Assembly: GCA_034696485.1 (NCBI GenBank)
Contig: JAQIWT010000652.1
Span: forward strand, 1-16,742
Length of the DNA stretch: 16,742 nucleotides
Source: Isohypsibius dastychi
Lineage: Eukaryota; Tardigrada; Eutardigrada; Parachela; Isohypsibiidae
Direction of reading: 5' to 3'
The notes under the pieces are model-generated. The model made no database searches and was not told where the DNA came from. It saw only the letters and a program-made list of their open reading frames with translations. Both the position numbers and the translations under genes were made by a program. Position 1 is the stretch's first letter, and every line of letters starts with the position of its first letter. Of this stretch, positions 1 to 7,686 are shown one piece after another.

Positions 1-3000
1 ATTGCGACGTCTTATGTGACCATCATCATAAGAACAAAAAATTTTGTAATTTGACATTTGATTGTGCACCAATCTGGATCGGCCCGAAAAATCTGATAAG
101 GGAAAGAGAGGAAAATTTCAAAAACCAAAATTCAAAAAATCTTTGAACGAGGCGATGATGGGAGTCCTTTTTGCGTGAAATTAGAATCTGACGCAAGTAG
201 AAGAAGATCGAAAAATAGATGGCTGGCGCAAATGACTGACTAAATTGATGTGCTAATTTGTTTCTTTTATGTATCCGGTAATGAGACTGGGTACACCAAC
301 TCATTGATCTCGGAACAAAAGCACGGAAAGAGTCAGTGGTCAGCAGCGTGGTAAGCCGAATGTTCAACATTTTTCGCAGTGAGGCCTGCCTTGGCTAGGA
401 TTGACTGGCTTTTGTCCAGCTCTTCTGAACAATGCAGATATCATGTTTCCGAGCGTATTAGTGGAAATTGTATGGTGAATCAAGCCATACATCAGGCAGC
501 CAACAGAGGTAATCGACTGTAGCAAAGAGAACGGTAGATTCAAATTAGTTGCTAACTGCGATTTACTGCAGAAAAGTGATTTATTTCGATATTTGAAGGC
601 CGGCTATTGTTATTTTAAAATTTTAGTGATTGAAAAAATAATCGGTACTATTTTTTCAAAGTATGTTCAATAGAATATAGAATAGGAGCTGCAAAACAGG
701 TCCCAGACTGTTTCAGTTAGCAGGAAAACGCATCAAAGTTTGGATTTGGCCAATTTAAAACTTTGAAGCAATGCATCTCAAGTTTTTGATAACAGTCCCC
801 TTGTATAGTTCAAACAGTCCAAGATATTAGGAAATGCGTTTATGAACGAAATGTTTGTAAGTAACTGCCGAATTCGTCTTTCTTCGAGAAGGATACGTAA
901 AGAGTTAGGGATGACCTTAAACCCGAAGCTTCCAAGCTATATTCTCAGCTCTGATTCTGCTGGCTCGATCAAAGTACAAGCTTCACAAAAAATCTAACTG
1001 AACGACCTAAGCGTGTCATTCAAGCATGGACAAAAAATTGTATAAACTACGACGTCTAGTTGAACGTAATTAGATAAAAAATCTCCTCATCATATTAACC
1101 AAAGTCATAATAGATCATTACATCCGTCTTACCTGACGGCAACGCGAACGGAAGAGCAATCCGGAACTGGCATCATTTCATTCAAGTTTCAACATACCGC
1201 CTGGAAAATAATGGGGAAGACAGTTTAACATGACGCCGCGGGACTCAAAGATGCAACGGAAATCACGTTCCCGATAAGAGATTAAATATTGAAACTTACG
1301 AATCGATCAAATCGCCTCTATGATGAACAGTAATGATACCGCGTTCAGACCAACACAAATGCGTGCCGTTTCAACAAATTCATCTCCGTTTTCTTCAGGT
1401 CTTTTGTATTCCAAAACGTTCGATAAATTCCTCCCTGCAAATGAAAGCATAAACTCCACTTGAACTATTTCTGCAAACATGATCCAAAATGAAAACGAAA
1501 CAAGCCAGATTTCAACCTCACCTGATTACATCCAATGCAGCTCGTATCCAGACCTGAAAAATGAATCTTACTTTAAACAACTTCAGACCCTTTTACGGAT
1601 GTGTTATGTGAATTTATAATCAAGATCAAATACATCAAAGCGATGAAGAATAGCTGTAACGATTAAGAATCAAAGGTCTCACCCAAAAAACCGGTTCTTT
1701 TCAACAATCCTTTCAAAACAGCAAAACTCTATGACAGCATGATTTCTTGTTGCTCATCTAATCAATTCATTTCTCGGGGAGAAAGTAAGACAGCAATCCG
1801 TCAAGCTTCAAAGCAGTCCGAAAATACAGGGGTTATTTTGACAGAGCCGTCAAAAGAAAATATACAGACACGAGTTTCGCATTAGGAACTTGTCGAATAA
1901 ATGATTCTCTCGCGATCACATTACTGCGAACGCTAGACCGCAAATACAAAAGGTGAAAATCTGAAAACGATTTTAGCAAGTTCGAAAATATCGGTTGCTC
2001 CTCTACTGTACAAACACACGTGAAATGCGAGAGACCAATTCACCTCAGCGAAATAAAGCACCGTCCGTGAATTCCGCTGACGCCATAAACAACAAGTGTT
2101 CACACACTACAGTCTAAAGGTGTATTGCTAGTTGTTATCACATTCAAAATGAAAACCAGATTCTAGCATCACGCTACCTCAACTTTTCTGCTGGAAACTA
2201 AAAGGACGTGCCAAAATTCAATTTGATTTGGGTCCAAAACCGACCATTTATTTCGGATAAATATAAGTAATGCAGGATGATACCTGGATGTTCCCACAAT
2301 TACCAAAGCCTTGGAAGAACAGACCCTAATTCTTTGGAGGTCAAATGGTACTGCATTTTTGAAGTGGTGGACGTTGATGGGCTTACCTCGATTCTTCAAC
2401 AGGGAGCAATCCACCAAGGTTGCACAACGACCAGCTTCGTCACAAATAGATGAGAATCAAGCTGGCAGGAGATCGGAAAATCACTCAGATATCCAAAATT
2501 TTAAAAGTGAAAACCTCAACCAAACTGATTTGAAGCAAGCAACAAGATTGCAAGCAAAAGGCAAAGGCTTTCAAAATCCAAAATTGTGTAAAATCGAGCG
2601 CAAGTCAAGTCAAGCAACGGCTTCCAAGCGAGGCTTTATGGTTGGTGCTGCGCCCTCTGTAATCCCGCCTGCGAGATCCCACGATTCGGCCGAAGAGGAC
2701 CAAACCTCTTGCAATTGGTCGGCGAATGCTTGGGAAACGTAATTTCATTGGTCGAACGAGCAAGGAGATTTGGCTTTGTGTTGAGAACGAGAACAAAACC
2801 ACCACAAACCTGCAAAAAGCTCACAATCAGCCACGCTGGAGTAATTCTGACCCAATTATATCAGTTCGCGATTTTCATCTACGGTATCTTTCTTTCGATT
2901 GAGCAAGAATTCCGTGTAATTTTTTCATCCCGTTGTTGCGTCCTCTTGTTGACTGGGCAAAGAAAGGTAACCCTAACCCGTGAACTGCTTTTCGCCTCCA

Positions 3001-3021
3001 TTTTCCGTGATATTGTTTTTT
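1..3021. other. Gene-poor stretch, no gene recognised
   Basis: I see no coding region with recognisable protein character here. The sequence is AT-rich with short A and T runs. Open frames on both strands are of the length expected by chance at this base composition (the longest is about 143 codons at 2311-2742) and lack an early ATG or family motifs. Several minus-strand motifs look like splice sites (an acceptor-like ttttcag before 1553, donor-like gtgagg and gtaag motifs near 1521 and 1134), but the pieces they delimit do not join into an open frame. The last few hundred bases probably contain the promoter of the gene starting at 3061. Confidence 0.5.
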
Positions 3022-3023
3022 AG
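3009..3023 (+). promoter_or_regulatory. Candidate spliced-leader or 5' UTR splice acceptor
   Basis: A pyrimidine-rich run ending in ttttttag (AG at 3022-3023) lies 37 bases before the ATG at 3061, with no ATG in between. In nematodes such an isolated acceptor close to the start codon is typical of spliced-leader trans-splicing. An ordinary intron in the 5' untranslated region would look the same. Sequence alone cannot separate the two. Confidence 0.4.
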
Positions 3024-3060
3024 GGCTAAAAATTAAGAGCTCCAATCTGACTGCGGAAAA

Positions 3061-3745
3061 ATGGAACGTCATAAGCGGAAACTCTCCCTGTCACCACAGT
3101 TTTCAAACGATACACTTCGAAGAGCGCGCCTGGATGACGAAGACGACCAGGAAAATGTCTGCCTTTTAAGCTCACCCGAAAAACGGGATCTGCGTCCCTT
3201 ACCGAGCCTGCTACAGCAGAAAGATCACCACAAAAATCTCGGCCATTCTGAAATGAAGACGGCCAAATCTGTGGTGTCTGATTCAACTACCGCGACTTCA
3301 CTTATTTCCGTCAAGGACGGTAAGCAGAATTGTCGTGTTTCTCCATCTCCAGTAATGACTGCATTTCCGGTTGACTTTTTTAGCAAGTACTCAGACATAC
3401 ATAAGTGCATCGTCAGACCCTGATTTCGACGAATGTATGCGAGAAATCGCAAAACTTGCAATGGCACACAACGACACTGGATTATGGACTCATCGCGGAC
3501 TTGTCGCGTCCTTTCAGGAGGAGAGCAGTTTTTTCTCTGCGTCTCCTATGAAAACGTGCGCAATTTTCACATTATTTGTTCGCGATATGATAATTCACTT
3601 TGTACGTTATTGTAGATCGCCAGCATCGCCGGTCGAACGCCAGATGCATGGCAATTTTCGATCCTATCAGACTCCGTTGTTCGGTAACATGGGACTTCGA
3701 ACGCCTGACCTTTCCCCAATTTCTAAAGAAGATATTTCTACGTGA
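3061..3745 (+). CDS. Ser/Thr-Pro-rich protein of unknown family, 186 residues
   Basis: Three exons, 3061-3319, 3384-3555 and 3616-3745, join in frame across introns of 64 and 60 bases to 561 bases (186 residues plus stop). I do not recognise the family. The N-terminus is basic (MERHKRKLSLSP), followed by an acidic patch (DDEDDQEN) near residue 28. The protein is hydrophilic with no signal peptide or membrane segment, and is probably mostly disordered and nuclear or cytoplasmic. Eight Ser/Thr-Pro sites are visible, five of them in the last 50 residues (TSPASP, QTPLF, RTPDLSP), which suggests a substrate of proline-directed kinases such as CDK or MAPK. The most ordered-looking part is around residues 95-125 (DFDECMREIAKLAMAH). 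Three in-phase exons with textbook sites make a real gene likely. The next gene lies 570 bases downstream on the same strand. Confidence 0.75.
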
Positions 3746-4314
3746 AGGTTGATTTTATCTTCAAAAGATTCTTGTTTAAAGATCGCGGGCTCTGTTCCGT
3801 TGACTACTCATCTCTCATCAATAATTTTGGCAAACTGTATGTCTGTTTTCTAGCTGTTCATATTCAAACTGGCTTTATACCCCTGCAGATTATTATATCA
3901 TGAGCGTTATTCAGTGAGTTGTTATTTTTAATACACTACCAATTTAAAAGGGCACGTGCTGCTGCAAAAAAGCAAAGCTAACACAAAAGAATCGGTGGTT
4001 CTCGCTCGCATAGGTCATGTCGGGCGGAGGCCGTAGAACAGAATCAACAGCCTACTGGTTGCACGTATGCTTAACACAGGGGTCATAAAGTAATAACATT
4101 GGGGTCTCTCAGCACTCCGCTCTCCGCCAATTTGCGAAATCAATCTCTTGGTGATTTCAACGGTTTTGATATTTTCCCTTCATTCCGAAAAGAAATCGTC
4201 ACATTTGGCCGTTTTTGCTGTTCTTTTAGCTTTTCTGTTCCATCTTTCGACTTGCACGTGCACCTAGCTGCTGATACCGCGGGAGAACTTCGTAAAGCAA
4301 AACTCAAACCGAAT
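3746..4314 (+). other. Intergenic region and 5' UTR of the chromo-barrel gene
   Basis: This gap holds the 3' end of the Ser/Thr-Pro-rich gene and the upstream region of the chromo-barrel gene. There is no canonical AATAAA; an AATACA lies near 3931. A pyrimidine-rich acceptor-like motif (ttcttttag, AG at 4228-4229) precedes the ATG at 4315 and could be a trans-splice or 5' UTR acceptor. The frame stays open upstream of 4315 but contains no earlier ATG. Confidence 0.4.
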
Positions 4315-5923
4315 ATGGCTGCAGACTCCGATGCAAATATTGCGAGCGAATTGGAACGTGCTCTGACCTCGACTTCCACTGCTCCTGCTGGAAAACGTGC
4401 AGGTATTAAACGGAAAGATGCACCTGGAGGGGCATCGGGCTCGTCGATGGGAGAAGAAGGCTGGAACATCGATTATCAGATCGGTATGCAGATTGCTACG
4501 ATCATATGATTCGATTTAGGTACTTCGATTTGTTGGTTTAGGCGAAGAGCTGCTTGTGCACAGTAAATTTGGCTGGGAGAAAGCTAAAATCGTGAAGGAA
4601 GAGCCAGGTAAACATCCAGATCGGGAGTGGCAGGACGTGAAGTGTTATTTGATTCATTATCCTGGATGGGGAAAGAGGTAAGTCCTCACCTTAAAATCTC
4701 ATCAGTTTCCGGAGCATTTTGTGTCATGTAGATATGATGAGTGGGTAATGAAGGACAGCATGATGAAACTGTCGACGGTTAACATGGAAAAAGCTGCCAA
4801 GGAAAACGAAGAACGTAAAGTTGGACCTCAGACGAAGTAAGTCGGAAGATTTGCCAAATCCGGTTATATCTCTTGTTGTTGTTCGTTCCTTTATTTCAAG
4901 ATATGATTTGTGTGTAGGAAGATGCGAACTGCCCCGATCCGCCGAAAACCTGCACCAAAGCCAGCTGCAGCTGCTCAACCAAAATTGTCAATGCCGCCTG
5001 TTGAACCTAAATCAGCGAAATCAGTGTCTGTGAGATCGGTATATCAAATTCTTTCTTTGGCTCAGCCAGTACACTTCCCTGATATTTTCTGAATTCTTAC
5101 AGGTTCGAGGAAAAGCTCCTCAAAATCCGGCCGGCAAACCGAAACCAGCTGCGCAGCCAAAGCAACGCGCTGCATCTGTTCCGAATTCCAAAAAGAGAAC
5201 TGTTCCAGCCCCTGCTGCGGTGTGTGATTGTGTGCCCAGCTAGCAAATATGTCTTACTCTATGTTATTTTTATTCCGATTCTACTTTCAGAGAAGTAACA
5301 CTCGCGCACAAAACAGAAATCCTTCAGTTGGGCGTGTTTCTGCACAGCCGGAAGTCAGCGCTTCAGAAGCTCCTACGAAGGTTCCGCGAGCCAAGGTTTG
5401 GGTTTTCACATTCTTTCTCTTTGCTATTATTCAAAAGCTTCATTATAGTCTCGAGCTCAGACGAAAAAACCTGTCTTGCAATCAGAACCGGAAAAGCCAC
5501 AAATTGGCCAGGGAGATGCAATTGTATCTGGATTCAATACAAGTAAAAATATTGTGTTTTGACACCTTCCGATTTTTCTTTTTTGATTGATCAACTGGCT
5601 GCTTAATTACCTAGATGATGATGTAATGTCAGTGCGTCACGGCCAGCTTCGGAAGGGAAAGATCGTCGAAACAGAAGTAGTCGTTCGGTACCTGGTTCGA
5701 TATACTGGTGCGCCGAAAATGTAAGCGATTTTTCTCGGTTGGTATTTGGCATTCTAAGAAAATCCACATAATTTTTCTTTGTAGTGAGGACTCCTGGGTT
5801 ACCGGCGACGCGCTAATGGCCGCGGGAACAGCTACAACTTCCGGAGGTAATTCCGGTCATTTCATCGTTGTCTGGTCAAGTTTTTCAGATAATTTTTTAG
5901 GCCGCCCAGCTGCCAAGAAGTGA
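4315..5923 (+). CDS. Tandem chromo-barrel chromatin protein (MRG15/MSL3-like reader without MRG domain)
   Basis: Ten exons (4315-4483, 4542-4677, 4732-4836, 4918-5038, 5103-5219, 5291-5395, 5449-5542, 5615-5720, 5785-5846, 5901-5923) join in frame to 1,038 bases, 345 residues. The start is the first ATG in the open frame. Residues 54-118 form a chromo barrel of the MRG15/MSL3/MOF type, with motifs HYPGW (95-99) and RYDEW (102-106). The methyl-lysine cage aromatics of MRG15 have counterparts at W68, Y96, W99 and Y103. Residues 119-250 are a Pro/Ala/Lys-rich basic linker, probably disordered. Residues about 270-335 look like a second, diverged barrel (VRYLVRYTGAPKIEDSWV), and the protein ends ten residues later in RPAAKK. 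By family knowledge the first barrel should bind methylated histone tails such as H3K36me in a nuclear complex; that role is inferred. MRG15 and MSL3 continue into an MRG domain, which is absent here. KAT5/MOF-type proteins share the barrel but carry an acetyltransferase domain, also absent. Confidence 0.85.
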
Positions 5924-6209
5924 AACGTGTTTGCATCATTTTTTGCCGAATGCACAACCGGACTTGCCAGATCTTCCGATAATTGTTCCATTTTTCAGTA
6001 TCGATATTTGAGCTAGTATTTGTTTCTCTATTCACCTTTTACAGCTATTCCGAAATATCCATGTATGCATTGTCAACCAAATTTTAAAATTGAGTGGTTG
6101 ATACATGTACATTTTCAGAGTTTGTGAAATTTTGATTTTTCAGTTTCGAGCAATCCGAGAAAAATCGTCCAATACCGTATGCATTCGCTGTTCCATTTAG
6201 CTGATGAGA
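5924..6209 (+). other. 3' flank of the chromo-barrel gene
   Basis: AT-rich non-coding sequence between the stop codon at 5923 and the mobile element. No AATAAA or ATTAAA is seen, so the polyadenylation site is not located. The element inserted at a TTAA about 290 bases past the stop codon, so it could lie in or just beyond the 3' untranslated region. Confidence 0.4.
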
Positions 6210-6213
6210 TTAA
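6210..6213. repeat. TTAA target-site duplication, left copy
   Basis: TTAA directly abuts the CCC start of the left inverted repeat and matches the TTAA at 7234-7237. Duplicated TTAA is characteristic of piggyBac-superfamily insertions. Confidence 0.75.
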
Positions 6214-6227
6214 CCCATTAGTGGCCG
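6214..6227 (+). repeat. Left terminal inverted repeat
   Basis: CCCATTAGTGGCCG, an exact reverse complement of 7220-7233. The match continues through the flanking TTAA and one more base, giving 19 matching bases in total. Confidence 0.85.
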
Positions 6228-6344
6228 GTACCCTTCAAAATGGTCCGATTTCTCTGAAATTTTCTAGGCTACCTTAGAAAAATTCATCTTGATCATGTAT
6301 TTATTTTCAAAAAATTGGCTCATATATAAGTACAGTTTCTTGAG

Positions 6345-6377
6345 TGGTGATTTAATTCACCAGCGGCCAGTCGCGGG
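6345..6377 (+). repeat. Internal copy A of the element's 33-base end box
   Basis: Begins TGGTGATTTAATTCACCA and continues into CGGCCA...GGG. It matches the right end of the element (7201-7233) at 27 of 33 positions in the same orientation. The first 18 bases are a near-palindrome. Confidence 0.8.
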
Positions 6378-6741
6378 AACAGATTTTGCCGGCTTGTGAC
6401 TGAGAGACAGAGAGAGTCAGCTGCCCAATATTCCCTTTTCTGACAATTGCCGCGAATATTTTGATTCCACAGACATCTTACTCAAGAGAAGGTTTTGATT
6501 AATCATGATCATCCACATCTGTGTAGTTACAACATTCGGTTTTTTGAGGTTATTCCACAAATGCTGAACCATTTCGACGGAAGGAATCTGGTCGGCTGGC
6601 CCTCACAAGTCGGCCCAACAGACTGCTGCCCAAATGCGAAACAACCATTCGGGCGGCTTGATCAAGATAAGCTAATTGAATGGCCTGTATTGTCTTCCCT
6701 TGTGAAGGAATCTTGTTTGTCTGATCTCTTCGTCTCGCTCA

Positions 6742-6768
6742 CAGCTGGGCAGCACAAATGCCCAGCTG
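6742..6768. repeat. Perfect 10-bp hairpin in the element
   Basis: CAGCTGGGCA at 6742-6751 pairs with TGCCCAGCTG at 6759-6768 across a 7-base loop. A related CAGCTGCCCA occurs at about 6419. It lies in the interior of the mobile element and has no coding context. Confidence 0.75.
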
Positions 6769-6808
6769 ACCCACCGACCAGACAGAAAAATGGGACCGCA
6801 ATTCCATA

Positions 6809-6841
6809 CCTCTCAGTGGCCACTGGTGATTTAAATCACCA
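6809..6841 (-). repeat. Internal copy C of the end box, inverted
   Basis: The reverse complement matches the right end of the element at 28 of 33 positions. It includes a perfect 22-base palindrome at 6822-6843 centred on TTTAAA and a GGCCACT on the left side. It is inverted relative to copies at 6345-6377 and 7201-7233. Confidence 0.8.
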
Positions 6842-6985
6842 GTCATGAATGAAGTCAAAAAACTCGAAAGTTTTTCGATCATTTATCTCCAACTGATTTT
6901 ATATCCCAACTATCTTTGTTGATAAGACCAAAATAATTTTCTAAGATTTGTTCGTTAAATAATTGTCGAGTTATGGATCGTGGAA

Positions 6986-7027
6986 CCACAGTTCATATAG
7001 AATATGAACATTCTATATGAACTGTGG
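6986..7027. repeat. Perfect 18-bp hairpin with 6-base loop
   Basis: CCACAGTTCATATAGAAT at 6986-7003 and its exact reverse complement at 7010-7027 are separated by ATGAAC. The 42-base structure has no mismatch and could extrude as a cruciform, or form an RNA hairpin if transcribed. It lies inside the piggyBac-type element. Confidence 0.85.
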
Positions 7028-7200
7028 TGGAACCTAACCTCCTTTAGATGCCACTTTTCGATTCATTTTTTCAACTTTAAAACCAACGCTAAGAAACTTT
7101 GGAAAATTACGTAGCGTTAGAACAAGAGTTGGATTTACCAAATCCGAAATCAAAAGTGCCTTAAGTCTATTACAGGTCTCACAATAATTCGGGGAATTGC

Positions 7201-7233
7201 TGGTGATTTAAATCACCAACGGCCACTAATGGG
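7201..7233 (+). repeat. Right-end box B with right terminal inverted repeat
   Basis: Begins with the palindrome-like TGGTGATTTAAATCACCA and ends with the inverted repeat CGGCCACTAATGGG (7220-7233) next to TTAA. The left end of the element has the inverted repeat but no palindrome beside it, so the two ends are asymmetric. Confidence 0.8.
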
Positions 7234-7237
7234 TTAA
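7234..7237. repeat. TTAA target-site duplication, right copy
   Basis: TTAA directly follows the GGG end of the element and pairs with the copy at 6210-6213. Confidence 0.75.
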
Positions 7238-7644
7238 TTCACCATCGAGAGTTCCAACTTCCAAGTGACAATTTTTGCAGTTTTTCCACACCACACCATA
7301 ACCTCATTTACTAATCATTACACCAACCGCATGAGATGAATATACCCATATACAGCTATTTTTATAAAATCGTATTTCTCGTGTTGAACCGCTTTTTTCA
7401 GAATTTCTTGGTTCTAAGAATTTCTGGGCTTCTTCCAGAGAAGCGACTCGATTCACCAGTTGGTATCTTTTCTCATCGTGACCACGCCACTTGGTATCCA
7501 TTTCGTTACCGGTCTGGCTGGTAACTCGCTCATCGAACACAAGGAGGCTCGGTTTATTTATTTCTAGTTTTAGTTTTGTACGGTTTGTTGTGATTTTCAG
7601 AAAAATCTTCAGTATCTTCCTTCCTCCATACTTTTGCTGATCGT
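7238..7644. other. Region between mobile element and thiolase gene
   Basis: Contains the presumed thiolase promoter. No TATA box or other site is clear. A minus-strand frame is open from 7804 to 7304; its ATG at 7501-7499 would give 65 residues (MDTKWRGHDEKRY...). I do not accept it as a gene but discuss it among the findings. Confidence 0.35.
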
Positions 7645-7660
7645 TTGTCTCTCTACACAG
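7645..7660 (+). promoter_or_regulatory. Candidate spliced-leader or 5' UTR splice acceptor of the thiolase gene
   Basis: A pyrimidine-rich run ending in ctctctacacag (AG at 7659-7660) lies 26 bases before the thiolase ATG at 7687, with no ATG in between. This fits a nematode trans-splice acceptor; a short 5' UTR intron is the alternative. Confidence 0.45.
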
Positions 7661-7686
7661 ACAGGTTTCACATCTCCACTTTCGCA

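Larger units (their letters stand above)
6214..7233. mobile_element. Non-autonomous piggyBac-type DNA element, 1,020 bp
   Basis: The ends are perfect 14-bp inverted repeats, CCCATTAGTGGCCG at 6214-6227 and its complement at 7220-7233, each flanked by TTAA. Ends starting with CCC inside a TTAA duplication are diagnostic of the piggyBac superfamily. I see no DDD transposase; the longest inner open frame (6495-6848) has no recognisable transposase motif and no early ATG, so the copy cannot move by itself. The interior carries three copies of a 33-base palindromic box, a perfect 18-bp hairpin and a perfect 10-bp hairpin. The perfect ends and intact TTAA copies suggest a fairly recent insertion. 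It sits between the 3' end of the chromo-barrel gene and the thiolase promoter and could affect either. Confidence 0.8.

Noticed and set aside
1135-1200. Minus-strand exon-like segment between ttttccag and gtaagac
   Set aside because: All three frames contain stop codons, so it is not a coding exon.
1305-1553. Minus-strand pieces with splice-like borders (32-base piece at 1553-1522, then an open frame to 1305)
   Set aside because: The acceptor and donor motifs look good, and the downstream frame reads protein-like for about 55 codons, but no phase joins the two pieces without a stop. A non-coding transcript remains possible.
2311-2742. 143-codon plus-strand open frame
   Set aside because: It begins at a non-ATG codon, shows no family motif and no supporting splice structure, and frames of this length are expected about once by chance in a window of this size and composition.
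5924-6209. Search for a downstream MRG domain of the chromo-barrel gene
   Set aside because: No exon on the plus strand after 5846 shows MRG-type motifs; the last exon ends at a stop at 5923 in all readings I could support.
6495-6848. 117-codon open frame inside the mobile element, considered as a transposase remnant
   Set aside because: It lacks an early ATG and any piggyBac catalytic-domain motif I can recognise, and it runs through the palindromic box, so it is more likely a chance frame.
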